Made by a program: the position numbers and the translations under genes. Source: Lineus longissimus (lineage: Eukaryota; Nemertea; Pilidiophora; Heteronemertea; Lineidae). Taken from it: a DNA stretch of 64,000 nucleotides. The notes beneath the pieces are model-generated. The model was not told where the DNA came from, made no database searches, and worked only from the letters and a program-made list of their open reading frames with translations. Positions 33,101-43,862 of the stretch are shown here, piece by piece; within the stretch, counting starts at the first letter, position 1, and every line of letters begins with the position of its first letter. The stretch spans positions 15,376,001 to 15,440,000 of the forward strand of contig NC_088316.1 in the NCBI RefSeq assembly GCF_910592395.1, in the 5' to 3' direction.

Positions 33101-36100
33101 TAAACTTTATAGAAATCTTTGTTCAAATGCCATACCATTGTCCCTCCCTGCTTGAGTTCTGTGTATCTGGGGATAGAAATTAACTCATGGTCACTCGGGA
33201 CAGTTTGCAAAACTTTACTGAGTAGCGCTTCAATTCATTTCAGTAGTAGGGGTCCTAATGCACGCGTCCTGTCAGACTGAGCAAGACACCAAACTGTTGT
33301 TCCCAAAGATTAATCCTGTTGTCCTCTACAGGGAAGAAATTCATTGCATGTCGAATAATATGTTCTGAATTCAGAAAGAAAGAAGTACATGTATCTTCAA
33401 ACAGTAGAGTCACAAAATGAATGGCAAAAAAATTCTTGAAATTTGAATTCAAATAGCAAACTCAGAAACCTCAGAGACCTTCCTATGTCATGCTATTTCC
33501 TTTTCAGAGCTTTCAGATTCAGATACAATACATGATATCAAAATATTCCTTTTTCAGAATTGAGAAAGACTACCTCTGCAGCCAATTCCCCTTTCCATTT
33601 TCAGCACTTAAAAGATCGAATCCAATCAAAGATATCCTATACTTTTTGAACAGCCATACTTATGATTGTCTTTCTTTATCTTTTTAGCTAAGATGGGGAC
33701 TTCCCAGTGCAGTGCCAGCCTCCAGAGATTCAGCCACGGTAGCAGTTGCGGCAGTCAGAGTAGCAACGAGAGCGAGTCACTTGAGTCAGCGTTCTTCAAA
33801 GCCAAGAAAGATATGGTAAGCAGACGTTTTTGAACTCTTACAATCTATTTCAGTGTTAATATTACTTAGAGCAGCAACATAACTTATATGCCAGCCTGAA
33901 AAGAGAATTGAAAAAAGTCCAATTATTCTATGCCTGCCGATGATATCACATACATAAAAACTTATCATTGCCATTTCCATTGCAGCTTCTTCTGGTCCAA
34001 GATGAACTCATCCTAAAGAAAGACATCCAAGACGTCCAATCACTCTTCTCTAAGATCATGTCACAGCTCGATGAACTCGATTCCAACCGTCACAACAACT
34101 ACAGCACCGAAGCCAGCAGCGTCGAGTATTCACAAACGTACGCCAAAACCAACCTCAACCGCAACCATCAAGCCCGAACCATGAAATTAGGACTCGGTCT
34201 CCCACCGCTCCAGCTAAACAAGTACTGTATTCCACTGTCGCAGAGCAGCAGATTTCATGATGAAGAGTCTTCTTACACGCAAACAGAGAGCAGCCTGTAC
34301 CCATCTGATTGTGCCAAGAGCGATAGCGACTATAGCCAGACCAGCAGCGCCTCAAGTCGTCAAGGTCGTAACCGCAGCCGAAAGACATCGAAACGTGTGA
34401 TGAACAAGACCTACGTGATCGAGCCAGCCACCGAGAAACAAGCCGAGCCAAGCATTCTTGATAAGAGTACGTTCTTCGACCAGACCTCCTTGAGAAGTTA
34501 CAACGGGTTTATGCCAGTACTCAGCAGTACGTTCGCTGGCAATCTCACGCAGCATACGAACATTGAACCTTGTGGTGATGATGCCGAAGAACAACTTACG
34601 TCAGCCGTCACACTGAACCGTCACCTACGTAACAAACAAAACGTCAGCCAGAACGAGAAGTCGATGCTGAACAACACGGCCCGCCAGAACTTACGTCAGA
34701 AGGGAATCCTCAAGAACTCATCGTACTATCATGCCTGTTCTACTTCAGTCGAGATCCCATATCCTGATAGGGTCAACACTGATTCGCCTAGGAATGACGA
34801 TGGCTGTGACGTTTCCTTGGCAACCGATACAACACTCGGGACACGCCCTTCACCACTCGGAGCCTACAGTTACGAACTCACGCAGATCAACACCACTCCT
34901 CGCCGGCAGACGAAAGTACGTTTCGAGGATGTCAGCAGCACTTCGGATAGCAGTTGTGCATCGTGTTCTAGTCAGACGAACTCTTGCGATCATGATGAAA
35001 AACCACGTGTCAAACGCTTCTCGAAGAAACCGCCCACGCCGATGAAATACGGGGCAAGAAAGCCTACTGACTCCAGTTCCGACTCTGAAAGAGAACAATT
35101 CAGAAAGAAACCAATCCGTCGCCAAGTGTCATTTGCAGATTCTGTTCCCCATGATTGTCTTACACCGTCCGATATTGGCTCCGCCTATTCCTGTGATAGT
35201 GACACTAGCTTATGGTTGGAGAACAGTAACGAGGTGTTTGTGGATTACGAGACGGAACGTCAGGCCCGCAGAGCAGCGATGGATAGTACACAGATGGTCC
35301 AGATTGAAGAGAGTACGCAGAGTGTCGCTTCTGAGGATAACCGTGATGAACCTGTCTTAAAACTGCCATGGCTGCCACAACTCGCATTCGACATCACTGA
35401 AGATTCGTTCAAAGCTACGCTCAAAGAACTCGAGAACGTTGAGAACTACCCAAATGTCGACCACAACATGACGTATAACGATAACTTTGCTCTGATCGCA
35501 CATATCGAGAAGGAATTCAAGAAGTGCCAAGATGACGGTTCCGAGGTACACTCCGATCAACTGAACGTGTCCAGGCACTACGCTCTATCCGAGGATGATC
35601 ACGTTGATGTCGTCGAGGTGCCACTGAACGTTTCACTGAATGACTCTTTCCCCAAGCATCAGAAGTGTGTCGATCATGATGTTCACCTTGCCCTTGGTGA
35701 GCCTTGCTCGTTCTACCTTGAGGATACGCTGACGATGCTGGAGAACTCGAAACTGTTTGAACTTCACATGGATCAGTTATCTGAGAGTGGCTTCGAGAGT
35801 ACACACACACTGAACAGCAGCGTTGATTCTAGTCAAGCAGACACCAGCAGCATCGATAGTGCCAGTCAAAAACAATCGCTCAAACCAAACACAGACAATA
35901 AGCCAAAGTGTTCCCTTCCTGTTCCGATGTCACTGGAAGTTACACGAGAGTCCATTCCCGATATCACAAGTGTTCAAACTCCCGAGGACACGACTTGTGA
36001 CTATGAGGATAATAGGCACACGATGTGTGAGATGAACTTCCAAGGTGCCCCCCAGAGAGACTATTGTGAATCTGTTACAAGCAGTGCCAACAGCAGCAGC

Positions 36101-38930
36101 AGCGGGATGGGAAGTCACAACTCGTCCCAGTCATCCTACACCGCCATCCAAGTCCACCCGGTCCTCTACAACACCCCCGTCACCAGTGCCGAACCAACGC
36201 CAGACTCCAGCGTCCACGACAGCAGTAAACTCATTGCTCCATACGCCACGCCTGCCAGTACTTGTACGTCCATCAGTGAAGAATCGACTGCCATCACGAT
36301 TCTGAACCCGCCACAATCGCAAATGCTCTTCAATCTTGGCATCAGCCCAATCTCGTCCAAAGACTCTTGTGTTCAGTCGCCTGTTGCTGTGCCGATGAAC
36401 TCACCCTGCGTTTCTGAGGATGAAGACGAAACACTCATGAATCCTGTTATCGTGAATAGTGACAATTCTCCGCAGAATATTCGCAAGCAGCTGTTTCCAT
36501 CTCCGGATGGCCCACCTTCACCTATAGTTCTACCGACGAAACGAAAACTTACTCGAGGAAATATCTTCAAAATCGTACAACGTTCAAACAGCAAGATCCG
36601 CGGCAAGAAATCGAGTTCCGAAAGCGATGATAAGTTATCGAACGATCGTCACACGGTGTACAAGAAGAAGAAAGACATCAAGAAGAAGCTGAAAGTGTTC
36701 AGTAGCTTGTTTCATCGCAAAGACAAGGACTCTATTAATCAGATCAAGACGCTCGCACATATCTAAAGACAATTGTGTGAACTGTGAATTCAAAGTAAAA
36801 CCAAGTGAAAACTTTGCTAACATTTCCAAGAAACCCAAAGGTTGTTACTTTTTTAAACCAAGCTGTCAAAAAGCCTTGGAAGTTGTAAATTGGCAAAGTT
36901 GTTCCATGGCGATGCTGGATTCATATGAACTCTAGTGATAATTATGTGCTGAAATATTGGTGCTATATGATAAAAGACTCCACCTAGTCAACAATTTTCA
37001 TATTTCATGGACAAGTCGGTCTTACAATCCATACAGGTCAACAAGAAAACAATTTGAGAGTGTCATTAAAACTTGTCAGACATGTGAACGATGAATGGTA
37101 TCTGTTGCAATTATAAGAATTTCATAATATTGCATTTATTTCGTAAAAGCTTAAAGCTTAAGAGAAGAGATTTGAATCTGAGTGTGAGATTCTCATGAAG
37201 CCAAATATGTAAAACCAAAGAGGTAAAAGTATTGTAAATTAATGTAAATATGTATATACACAAATTATCTATGTAAATAAAGATATATCTAAAATGAAAT
37301 CTATTCTTATTTGAATGTTTTAGGTGATTCATATGTTGTGGAAATCTTGGCATGTTATAAAGACATCATCACATCAAGCTCAGTCTTCAATCAAAGACAT
37401 TATCACAACCTGCACCATCTCCAGTGGCAATAAAACGGAAATCAAGTTTATCGATGAAAACAAGGACATTTCCTGCCCTCAAAGCTGCTCTTCCATTTTC
37501 AATGATGCCATCTATTGGACAAAAACAGAATCAAAACTACTGGTAAATGAATCTTTGGTCATTTGATGCCTGTCCGAAATTCGAGCAGACAAGTTTCTCA
37601 AGATATGGCTGTCACCACAATGAGAAGTTTCCCTACCGGTATAATAAACTCTTTATATTTATTGTATATTTCCTCCCTCTTGACTGGATCATCAGGATAC
37701 ATGGACTTCCTCGACAATGTGATGATCATCTCACGCTTCAGCTTCATGCCAAGATTAGACTGCAGGTCCACCTCGTGGGTCTGGAAAGAAACAAGAATTA
37801 TCAACAACAGCAAAACAGGAATTATCAACAACACGTTTCTTTCTGTTTCTTGGTCACAGAATTTGTTACCATGACAGGGAAGTTAACCTGCGATGGGCCA
37901 TTTTTTTCTAGATGGAGTGATACTCCCAGTTCCTTAATGCTACAGAATCCAGGATATGACAGTGCGACCCAAAGACAAATGCCCAAGGGCCTTTAATCAC
38001 CTTTAATATGTAGTTATCAAACCCATAATGTTGGTCAATAAGATCCAATGTCCTGAAAGTAACTGTAATTGGCATCCATTGGTCAAGGATCTCGCTGTAT
38101 AATGTGTGCTTGATCAGTCTTGGTTTCCAAAAATGTGGACATCTGAAATTCAGAAAAGATCATCACTTCATTAACTGTATATGTATACTGAGCAATATGA
38201 GCTGGTGAGCAATAAGCTCAGGGACTGGAACCTAATGGAGGACACAATCAGGGCTCAAGAAGCGCCCCGAAAACTTGGCCAAGGACCCTCAACTTTAAAA
38301 TGGTAAACATCCTATCAAGAAAGTCTAGCTGGTGTCCTGTCTAATGAGTAAACCCACCTTCTGGCAAACCTATGCCTCTTGATGAATCCACGTATAATTC
38401 CTTCCCCTCCCCACAGACCCTCGAGAGCTTCCTTGGGGAATATAAGTGGGATTGGTGGAGTTTGGTTCCGAATCCTGCAATGGGGGAAAAGGTCAAATCA
38501 AGAAATTTTTCAGGACAATTTTGGTGCTTTGATGAGTTGAGGCATTAAGTATTTCTTCACCTTATTCATAACCAAACTGACGGATCATTTTGGATCTACA
38601 GAGCAAGTAGTATGGATTAAAAAAAGCGAGCTGGTTTATCCATTTCTGATATCACATATGGCAATGATAATGAAGTTCTTGAAATCACTGATTGGACAGT
38701 GCAGCACATGTAGCATTTCTCTGGACAGAGGTTGTGACTTTTAGCACGCACCGCTCCCCAGTCTCTGGAATAACCTTCCACTTCGGTTCCTCAACATAGT
38801 GAACAGGTATGGGTTGTCTGGTGAACTTCTCAATGACTCTTCTCTTGTAGTGATCAGGAAACTGCGAGTAAGGTCCATCTTTCCAAGGCCAGAAGCCTTT
38901 TTTCAGGTTGTTGGCGGCCAACTTGTTCAT
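18101..38930 (-). CDS. MRPL28: Mitochondrial ribosomal protein L28 (bL28m), 273 aa, with a 19-kb intron
   Basis: Protein of the mitochondrial large ribosomal subunit. Coding exons in transcript order: 38752-38930, 38358-38474, 38001-38142, 37637-37780, then after a 19-kb intron 18415-18559 and 18101-18195; 822 nt in phase. Family words run through all exons: PVHY, PIPLIFP, GLWGGEG, WKPRL, YSEILD, RTLDLID, GFDNYILK, GMKLKREM, YNKYKEF. The decisive join is exon 4 to exon 5, where IIP continues into EEEAEWLGLTFSEAVKK, matching human AIPEEEAEWVGLTLEEA. Human MRPL28 has 256 aa. The last exon gives a Glu/Lys-rich tail ending GDDKKS. The ATG at 38930 has an in-frame TAG two codons upstream and lies in an exon whose acceptor is at 38943-38944, so there is a separate leader exon. 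Confidence 0.93.
21492..36766 (+). CDS. Uncharacterised, largely disordered protein, about 1051 aa, nested in the MRPL28 intron
   Basis: Family not recognised. Three coding exons: 21492-21738, 33688-33815 and 33986-36766 (3156 nt). The first exon stands out from its surroundings by codon-like composition, has an in-frame TGA just upstream of the ATG, and ends in a strong GTAAGT donor whose phase (one base) fits the acceptor at 33686-33687. If that join is wrong, the minimum protein starts at the ATG at 33693 (967 aa). Visible features: RRTLSF and RSVSL phospho-type words near residues 13-54; one probable amphipathic helix, residues about 124-157 (LLLVQDELILKKDI onward); long Ser/Thr/Asp-rich low-complexity stretches; two RVxF-type PP1 docking words, KVRF (about 435) and RQVSF (about 504); a basic, Lys-rich C-terminus from about 978. 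There is no signal peptide or membrane segment. A poly(A) signal lies at 37276-37281, before the next MRPL28 exon at 37637. Confidence 0.8.
27187..27306. repeat. Foldback-like element with G11 and C16 tracts
   Basis: GAGCTGGCTTT followed by 11 G (27192-27202) faces 16 C (27279-27294) followed by AGCTAC, about 77 bp apart, so the two ends are roughly inverted copies that could fold back. The G tract could form a quadruplex. A shorter G-rich fragment with GCCGCGGATCCAGGATTC lies at about 28080-28120 and may be related debris. Confidence 0.4.
32150..32189. repeat. 20-bp perfect tandem duplication
   Basis: TGACTGGATCACAGTTCAGG occurs twice in direct succession (32150-32169 and 32170-32189). It is probably a replication slip. 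Confidence 0.9.
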
Positions 38931-39200
38931 AGTCTAACTCTTCTGAAAATAAATTTTGATGGTAATTGCAAGTGTATACAACAAAATGGGTGAAAAGTAT
39001 TTTTACAAACCATCTATTGGACAGCCAGATAATTCTATGGACAAGGTACACCCGTCACTTCATTCTCAGGACTCTATTCTATCAAGCATCATAGTTATTG
39101 CGGAAAAATCACAAAAGTTGTCAAGGACTAAATCTACTGTTACACCTGCCTACATTTCGATAAAGTTCCAAGGGCATCGCCTTGTCGCCATTTTGAGCAT
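38931..39200 (-). other. MRPL28 leader exon candidate with a short upstream ORF
   Basis: A leader exon is inferred to end at 39146 (CAG followed by GTGTAA on the minus strand) and to splice to the acceptor at 38943-38944. It would contain a 16-codon upstream ORF (39150-39200) that starts ATGCTCAAAATGGCGAC and stops just before the donor. AAAATGGCGAC matches the YY1 consensus often found at the start of mitochondrial and ribosomal protein genes. Confidence 0.4.
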
Positions 39201-39576
39201 GTTTTGAAATAGTTTCAGGCATAAGTTTCATTTCAATATATTGTCAGGATGTGATTAATCGATAGAGGGGTATACAAAAACTGAATATTTTCTTACAAGT
39301 TCTAAAAATTAGTTTTTATGTTTGCAAAAATGCTGAGAATTTACACATGGGTATAACGCCACCTATAGCCAATGATTAAAACCGTCGGATAAAGCTAATT
39401 CTCGCGATTCGGGTATACTTAATACCAGTTAAAAAAACGCGTTGATCTAGTACTTTCAAGAAACTAGCCTATTAATGATGAATTTGTCATTAAGAAATAC
39501 TAGAAACTTTTCTATGTTTTATCATCTAGACTCAAACTTTCTACGAATCGACAACGGTAATCGTACACGAAAGAAA
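39201..39576. promoter_or_regulatory. Shared promoter region between MRPL28 and MRPL22
   Basis: This is the 376-bp gap between the inferred MRPL28 leader and the MRPL22 ATG, which point away from each other. YY1-like words lie at both edges: AAAATGGCGAC on the minus strand near 39190 and AAAATGGCCGG on the plus strand at 39574. A shared bidirectional promoter is inferred from position. Confidence 0.45.
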
Positions 39577-41841
39577 ATGGCCGGTCTCCGGCAATGTGAG
39601 TGTTTTTCGAAAGAAATCATCTTTTTATGCATAATAAGAGAATAATCATGCCTAATCGAGTTATCAGATTGCTGAAAAATGATAAGTGAAAAAACTGTAA
39701 TGGAGAACATGTACTGAAATATTGATAGATATTCTGTAATTTGCTTTGAACTTTCAACCTTGCCAGGCGTTGAAATTTTTCGACCCTACGGTGGCGCCGC
39801 GTGCCGTTGGGGAGAATCACTAATTTCCATCAAATGGTTACGTTTAAATTACTTATTCCTGGTTCTCTTTCTGTTGTCTTTTTATAGGTCTTTCTGCTGT
39901 GAATGCATCGAGATGTCTCTTTGCACAAAGGTAAGCATGGTGTGTGGACTGACAGAAGGAATCACTGCCACTCTTTAGTCTTTCTATGAGCACTTTGATT
40001 TTTCCTCAGATTGCTAATGGAATGCTACGATTCACAAACAGTCACAAACATTTTTCCTTAGCATGACGTTAAAGTGCCAAGCAATAAGATGACTTGCCCA
40101 AGGTTTATCAGCTGGCCAAGAAGTCTAGTTGATTTGTACACTAGTTATCATCCACTGGATTCCTTCTGTTATTTTCAGGTCGTTGTTGGAAAATTGCACC
40201 AAACAACTGGCCGCTATCCAGCTTACCAGTAACATCCACACGTCAAACACTTTGGAGAAAACATTCAGGATTCAGCCAAGAGAGCCGTTGGTTTGGCCAA
40301 AATATAATGATGTTGTTTATCCCCCAACCAAGCCCGGGGAACCCAGAAGACCTGCTGTAAGTAATCCTAAGATGATGACTTTCAATACAGGTTAACTGCT
40401 ACCAGAGAATGTTTCAATACTTTCCTTGTCCAAAAAGTAGCTGTAGCTGATCATTTTCGGACACACAACAATCAAACAACTTTAGTTGTTGGGTCAAGAG
40501 CTGTTATAAGTTACTAGTAACTCTTCTTTCTACTGAAGTCCATGACAAAGAAATGCCTCATATTAGTGTTCTAGATACTTGAGTCCTCATTGCTGTGTTG
40601 AGTCAGTTTTCTTTAAAGATCAAAATTCTCTTTTCAGGAAATCTGTCACCTTCGTTCTAATGTCAAATACAGTTATAAAACGTTGTGGTACTTGGCTGCC
40701 ATGGTAGGTATGATCAATAAAACCACAGCCAATACCAACAAGACTAGAAATTCAATACAGTTGATGTCATTGTAGACTGATGTCTTTTTAGTTCAAATGA
40801 CGTGCTCTCTGAATGGCTCCTCTAAACCTTTTCATGCAGCGTTACTTCTGCATTCCCAATAAAAAATGTCAATAATATGCCACCCTTAAAACTTAAAGCC
40901 AATGAAAACTATGGCTGCAGTTGTGACATGGACGGTGGAGGTTCTCAGATGGCGAACATGCTCCACCAATTGAAAAGAAGTTTTTAAAACTTTGACAGAG
41001 CATAAATGGCAATGATGTTCAAGTGCATCTGTTGTATAGAAGTATCTGAGTGAATGTAGACGAGAAGAAGATGATGGATTCACAGTTTGACGTAGTCTTT
41101 CTCTTTTCATTAGATCCGCGGTTTGTCCATCGATGAGGCTTTAAAACAAATGACATTTCACGTGAAGAAGGGATCCAAAATAGTAAAAGAGGTTTGTATA
41201 CCATTATTTGCGAGGAATAAAAAAGGCAAGTATCTGCCAAGCAAGATGATCATCTAAAAATTGCTATATGTTGCTTTGTTTGCTGTTGAAGATGAATCAA
41301 GATTTGGTAGAGTTGTGACATCATAAATCTTACGTTGTTTCTCTTACTTGTCACAGGTTCTTGAAGAAGCTCAAGAGATCGCGATAAATGACTATAATGT
41401 CGAATACAGGTCCAATTTATGGATAGGTAGGTATGCCTACCTGCTATCTAAAAAGGGACACACTACCAACTAAAAGTAACAGCAGAAATTCATTACAAAA
41501 TACGAAACTTGATCCTCCTGGTAAATCATCAATTTTTGTGTGGTAAAACTAAAAGCTTGTTAGAAATGGACTTGCTACATAGTCCTGGTACATGGATGTT
41601 CAATTGTTCTTCCTTCTTTCCAGCTGATTCCTTTGTTGGGAAAGCAATTACGATCAAGGGTTACCGCAAGCACATGGGACCGAGATTTGGAATCATCGAC
41701 CACAGATACACGCACTACTTTGTCAGATTACGGGAAGGACAACCACCAAAACATTACTACCCTCCGGAAAAGACCGGTTGGGAAAAGATGGAGGAATATT
41801 TAGAAGAGCAAAGGAATCGCAGAATTTATGGTTCGTTATAG
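39577..41841 (+). CDS. MRPL22: Mitochondrial ribosomal protein L22 (uL22m), 223 aa
   Basis: Large-subunit mitoribosome protein of the uL22 family, whose loop lines the peptide exit tunnel. Seven exons: 39577-39595, 39888-39930, 40179-40356, 40638-40703, 41114-41191, 41357-41426, 41624-41841 (672 nt, phases all consistent). Exons 1-2 encode an Arg/Ser/Ala-rich presequence with no acidic residue (MAGLRQCLSAVNASRC), fit for mitochondrial import. Mature-domain words match human MRPL22: YPPTKPGEPRRPAEI, KTLWYLAAMIRGLSIDEAL, KKGSKIVKEVLEEAQ, NVEYRSNLWIA, RFGIIDHRYTHYFVRL. Human MRPL22 has 206 aa. Exon 1 carries only six codons plus one base, so it rests on phase and targeting-peptide logic. A poly(A) signal is at 42022-42027. 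Confidence 0.94.
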
Positions 41842-42109
41842 TGGAGGTTTTGCCAAAGACTTTAGAACTCTTGTGTTGTTCTAGCTTGAAAATTGGCTGA
41901 TTGAGAGACAGGTGTGTTGTACTCTACTCAAGTCTGCTTTCTCAGGAGTACAAAGTGGGTCACTTGTACATTGAGTTAGGATGCAGGTGTCAAATTACAG
42001 TGTGTGATGCGTTACTTGAGAAATAAATATTTGTAAATAACAAATAAGGTGCCATTGTTTCTTTTTCTGCCACGTAAATTTAAGACATGTCTCAACCTGT
42101 GACAGGTTG

Positions 42110-43140
42110 CTGGTTGTTAAGATCGATGGTTTGGATGCCGTGCCAGTGGTTGTGACAATGTCCCTGCATACCTCACCAGAAAGTGGTGACTTTGTCCCTG
42201 GATCCCATGTCACCAGTTGTGACAATGTCCTTGCATACCTCGCCAGAAAGTGGTGACTTTGTCCCTGGATCCCATGTCACCAGTTGTGACAACGTCCCTG
42301 CATACCTCGCCAGAAAGTGGTGACTTTGTCCCTGGATCCCATGTCACCAGTTGTGACAATTTCCCTGCATACCTCGCCAGAAAGTGGTGACTTTGTCCCT
42401 GGATCCCATGCCACCAGTTGTGACAATGTCCCTGCATACCGCGCCAGTAAGTGGTGACTTTGTCCCTGGATCCCATGTCACCAGTTGTGGCAATGTCCCT
42501 GCATACCTCACCAGCAAGTGGTGACTTTGTCCCTGGATCCCATACCACCAGTTGTGACAATGTCCCTGCATACCTCGCCAGAAAGTGGTGACTTTGTCCC
42601 TGGATCCCATGCCACCAGTTGTGACAATGTCCCTGCATACCTCGCCAGTAAGTGGTGACTTTGTCCCTGGATCCCATGTCACCAGTTGTGACAATGTCCC
42701 TGCATACCTCGCCAGTAAGTGGTGACTTTGTCCCTGGATCCCATGTCACCAGTTGTGACAACGTCCCTGCATACCTCGCCAGAAAGTGGTGACTTTGTCC
42801 CTGGATCCCATGTCACCAGTTGTGACAACGTCCCTGGATGCCATGCCAGTAGTTGTGACAATGTCCTTGCATACCTCGCCAGAAAGTGGTGACTTTGTCC
42901 CTGGATCCCATGTCACCAGTTGTGACAACGTCCCCAGATGCCATACCAGCAGTTGTGACAACGTCCCTGGATGCCCCACCAGTAGTTGTGACACTGTCCC
43001 TGCATACCTCACCAGTAAGTGGTGACTTTGTCCCTGGATCCCATACCACCAGTTGTGACAACGTCCTGGATGCCATACCAGCAGTTGTAACAATGTCCCT
43101 GGATACCATGGTAGTATTTGTGACAATGTCCCTGGATGCT
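42110..43140. repeat. Higher-order tandem repeat, 67 bp built from 33- and 34-bp monomers
   Basis: The word AAGTGGTGAC recurs at 42181, 42248, 42315, 42382 and 42449, a steady 67-bp period. Each unit is two related monomers: about 33 bp with GGATCCCATGTCACCAG and TTGTGACAA, and about 34 bp with GCATACCTCGCCAGAAAG and TGGTGACTTTGTCCCT. At the right end (about 42831-43130) the monomers occur without strict alternation. Because 67 is one more than a multiple of three, a single reading frame passes through all three phases of the unit; all are open on the minus strand, producing a 183-codon repetitive frame (42210-42761) that I do not regard as a gene. Confidence 0.92.
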
Positions 43141-43862
43141 TATTGGAACAACATCTGCTTTGGTCCCAAGCGGAAGCATCATTCATTTTACATCCCAATC
43201 ATCAGCATCAAGGGTGTCTTCAGAGAGAAAAAGACAAAAGACTGAAAAACAGAAACTGTTCGAGGAGACAGAGCTTTCGTTTCGTCTTAGATGAAAGCTG
43301 TCACTGCTTACTAAAACAAAGACGAAACGGAAAGCGTAATCATTTGCCTTTCACCTCGAAAGGCTTTCGTTACGGTCCCTAACTGTAACAATGGCCATAA
43401 CCAAAAATGAATAAACCATTGAAGGGTAATACTCTGAAAATAATTATTCATATCTAGTCTAGACTGATCTAGAACAATACACCTGTGCTGCTTATATTTC
43501 CAGTAGAGTCCAGTTGATGCTAACACGGCAAGGTTCTCTCTCAAGGACTTAGTGAGTTTTTGATGGTAAAGAAAGCCCAAATGGTATTTGTATGGTAGTC
43601 TTCGGGTAATCCAGCCACACGCTGTCAACACGTCCGTATTGTTTGTGAAGGTGTCTTCAGGTGCATGGAGTCCACTACCGGGTGATTCTGATGTTTCAAT
43701 TCCTAATGGTTTTGGGAGTTCACAATCCCGACCTTACCCTTTGTCAAGATGGACGAATAGTAACTGTACTCAGTAACCAGGTAAACACACCCTGCATTAA
43801 AAGGGGAAGGGAACGCATCGATTTTTAACCAGTGCTTTCTTTTACTGCAGCACGATTACAAG
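43141..43862. promoter_or_regulatory. Upstream region of the PAN-like gene
   Basis: No supported exon. A TATA-like CATTAAAAGG lies near 43795, about 68 bp before the ATG at 43863. TTTACTGCAG just before the ATG could be an acceptor for a non-coding leader exon, so the start of transcription is uncertain. Confidence 0.3.

Larger units (their letters stand above)
18560..37636 (-). other. MRPL28 giant intron (19,077 bp) hosting a gene on the opposite strand
   Basis: The donor GTAGGG lies next to exon end 37637 and the acceptor CTAG next to 18559; both flanking frames are phase 0. The intron holds the plus-strand gene at 21492-36766. The rest (18560-21491, 21739-33687 apart from short repeats, and 36767-37636) is AT-rich. 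I found no other supported exon in it. The longest unexplained frames (for example minus 29460-29975 and 26154-26633) have no recognisable features. Confidence 0.85.

Noticed and set aside
42210-42761. A 183-codon minus-strand open frame with repetitive CRDIVTT/GDMGSRDK-type words, and similar plus-strand frames.
   Set aside because: It lies entirely in the 67-bp tandem repeat; the frame is open only because each unit lacks stops, and there is no start or splice context.
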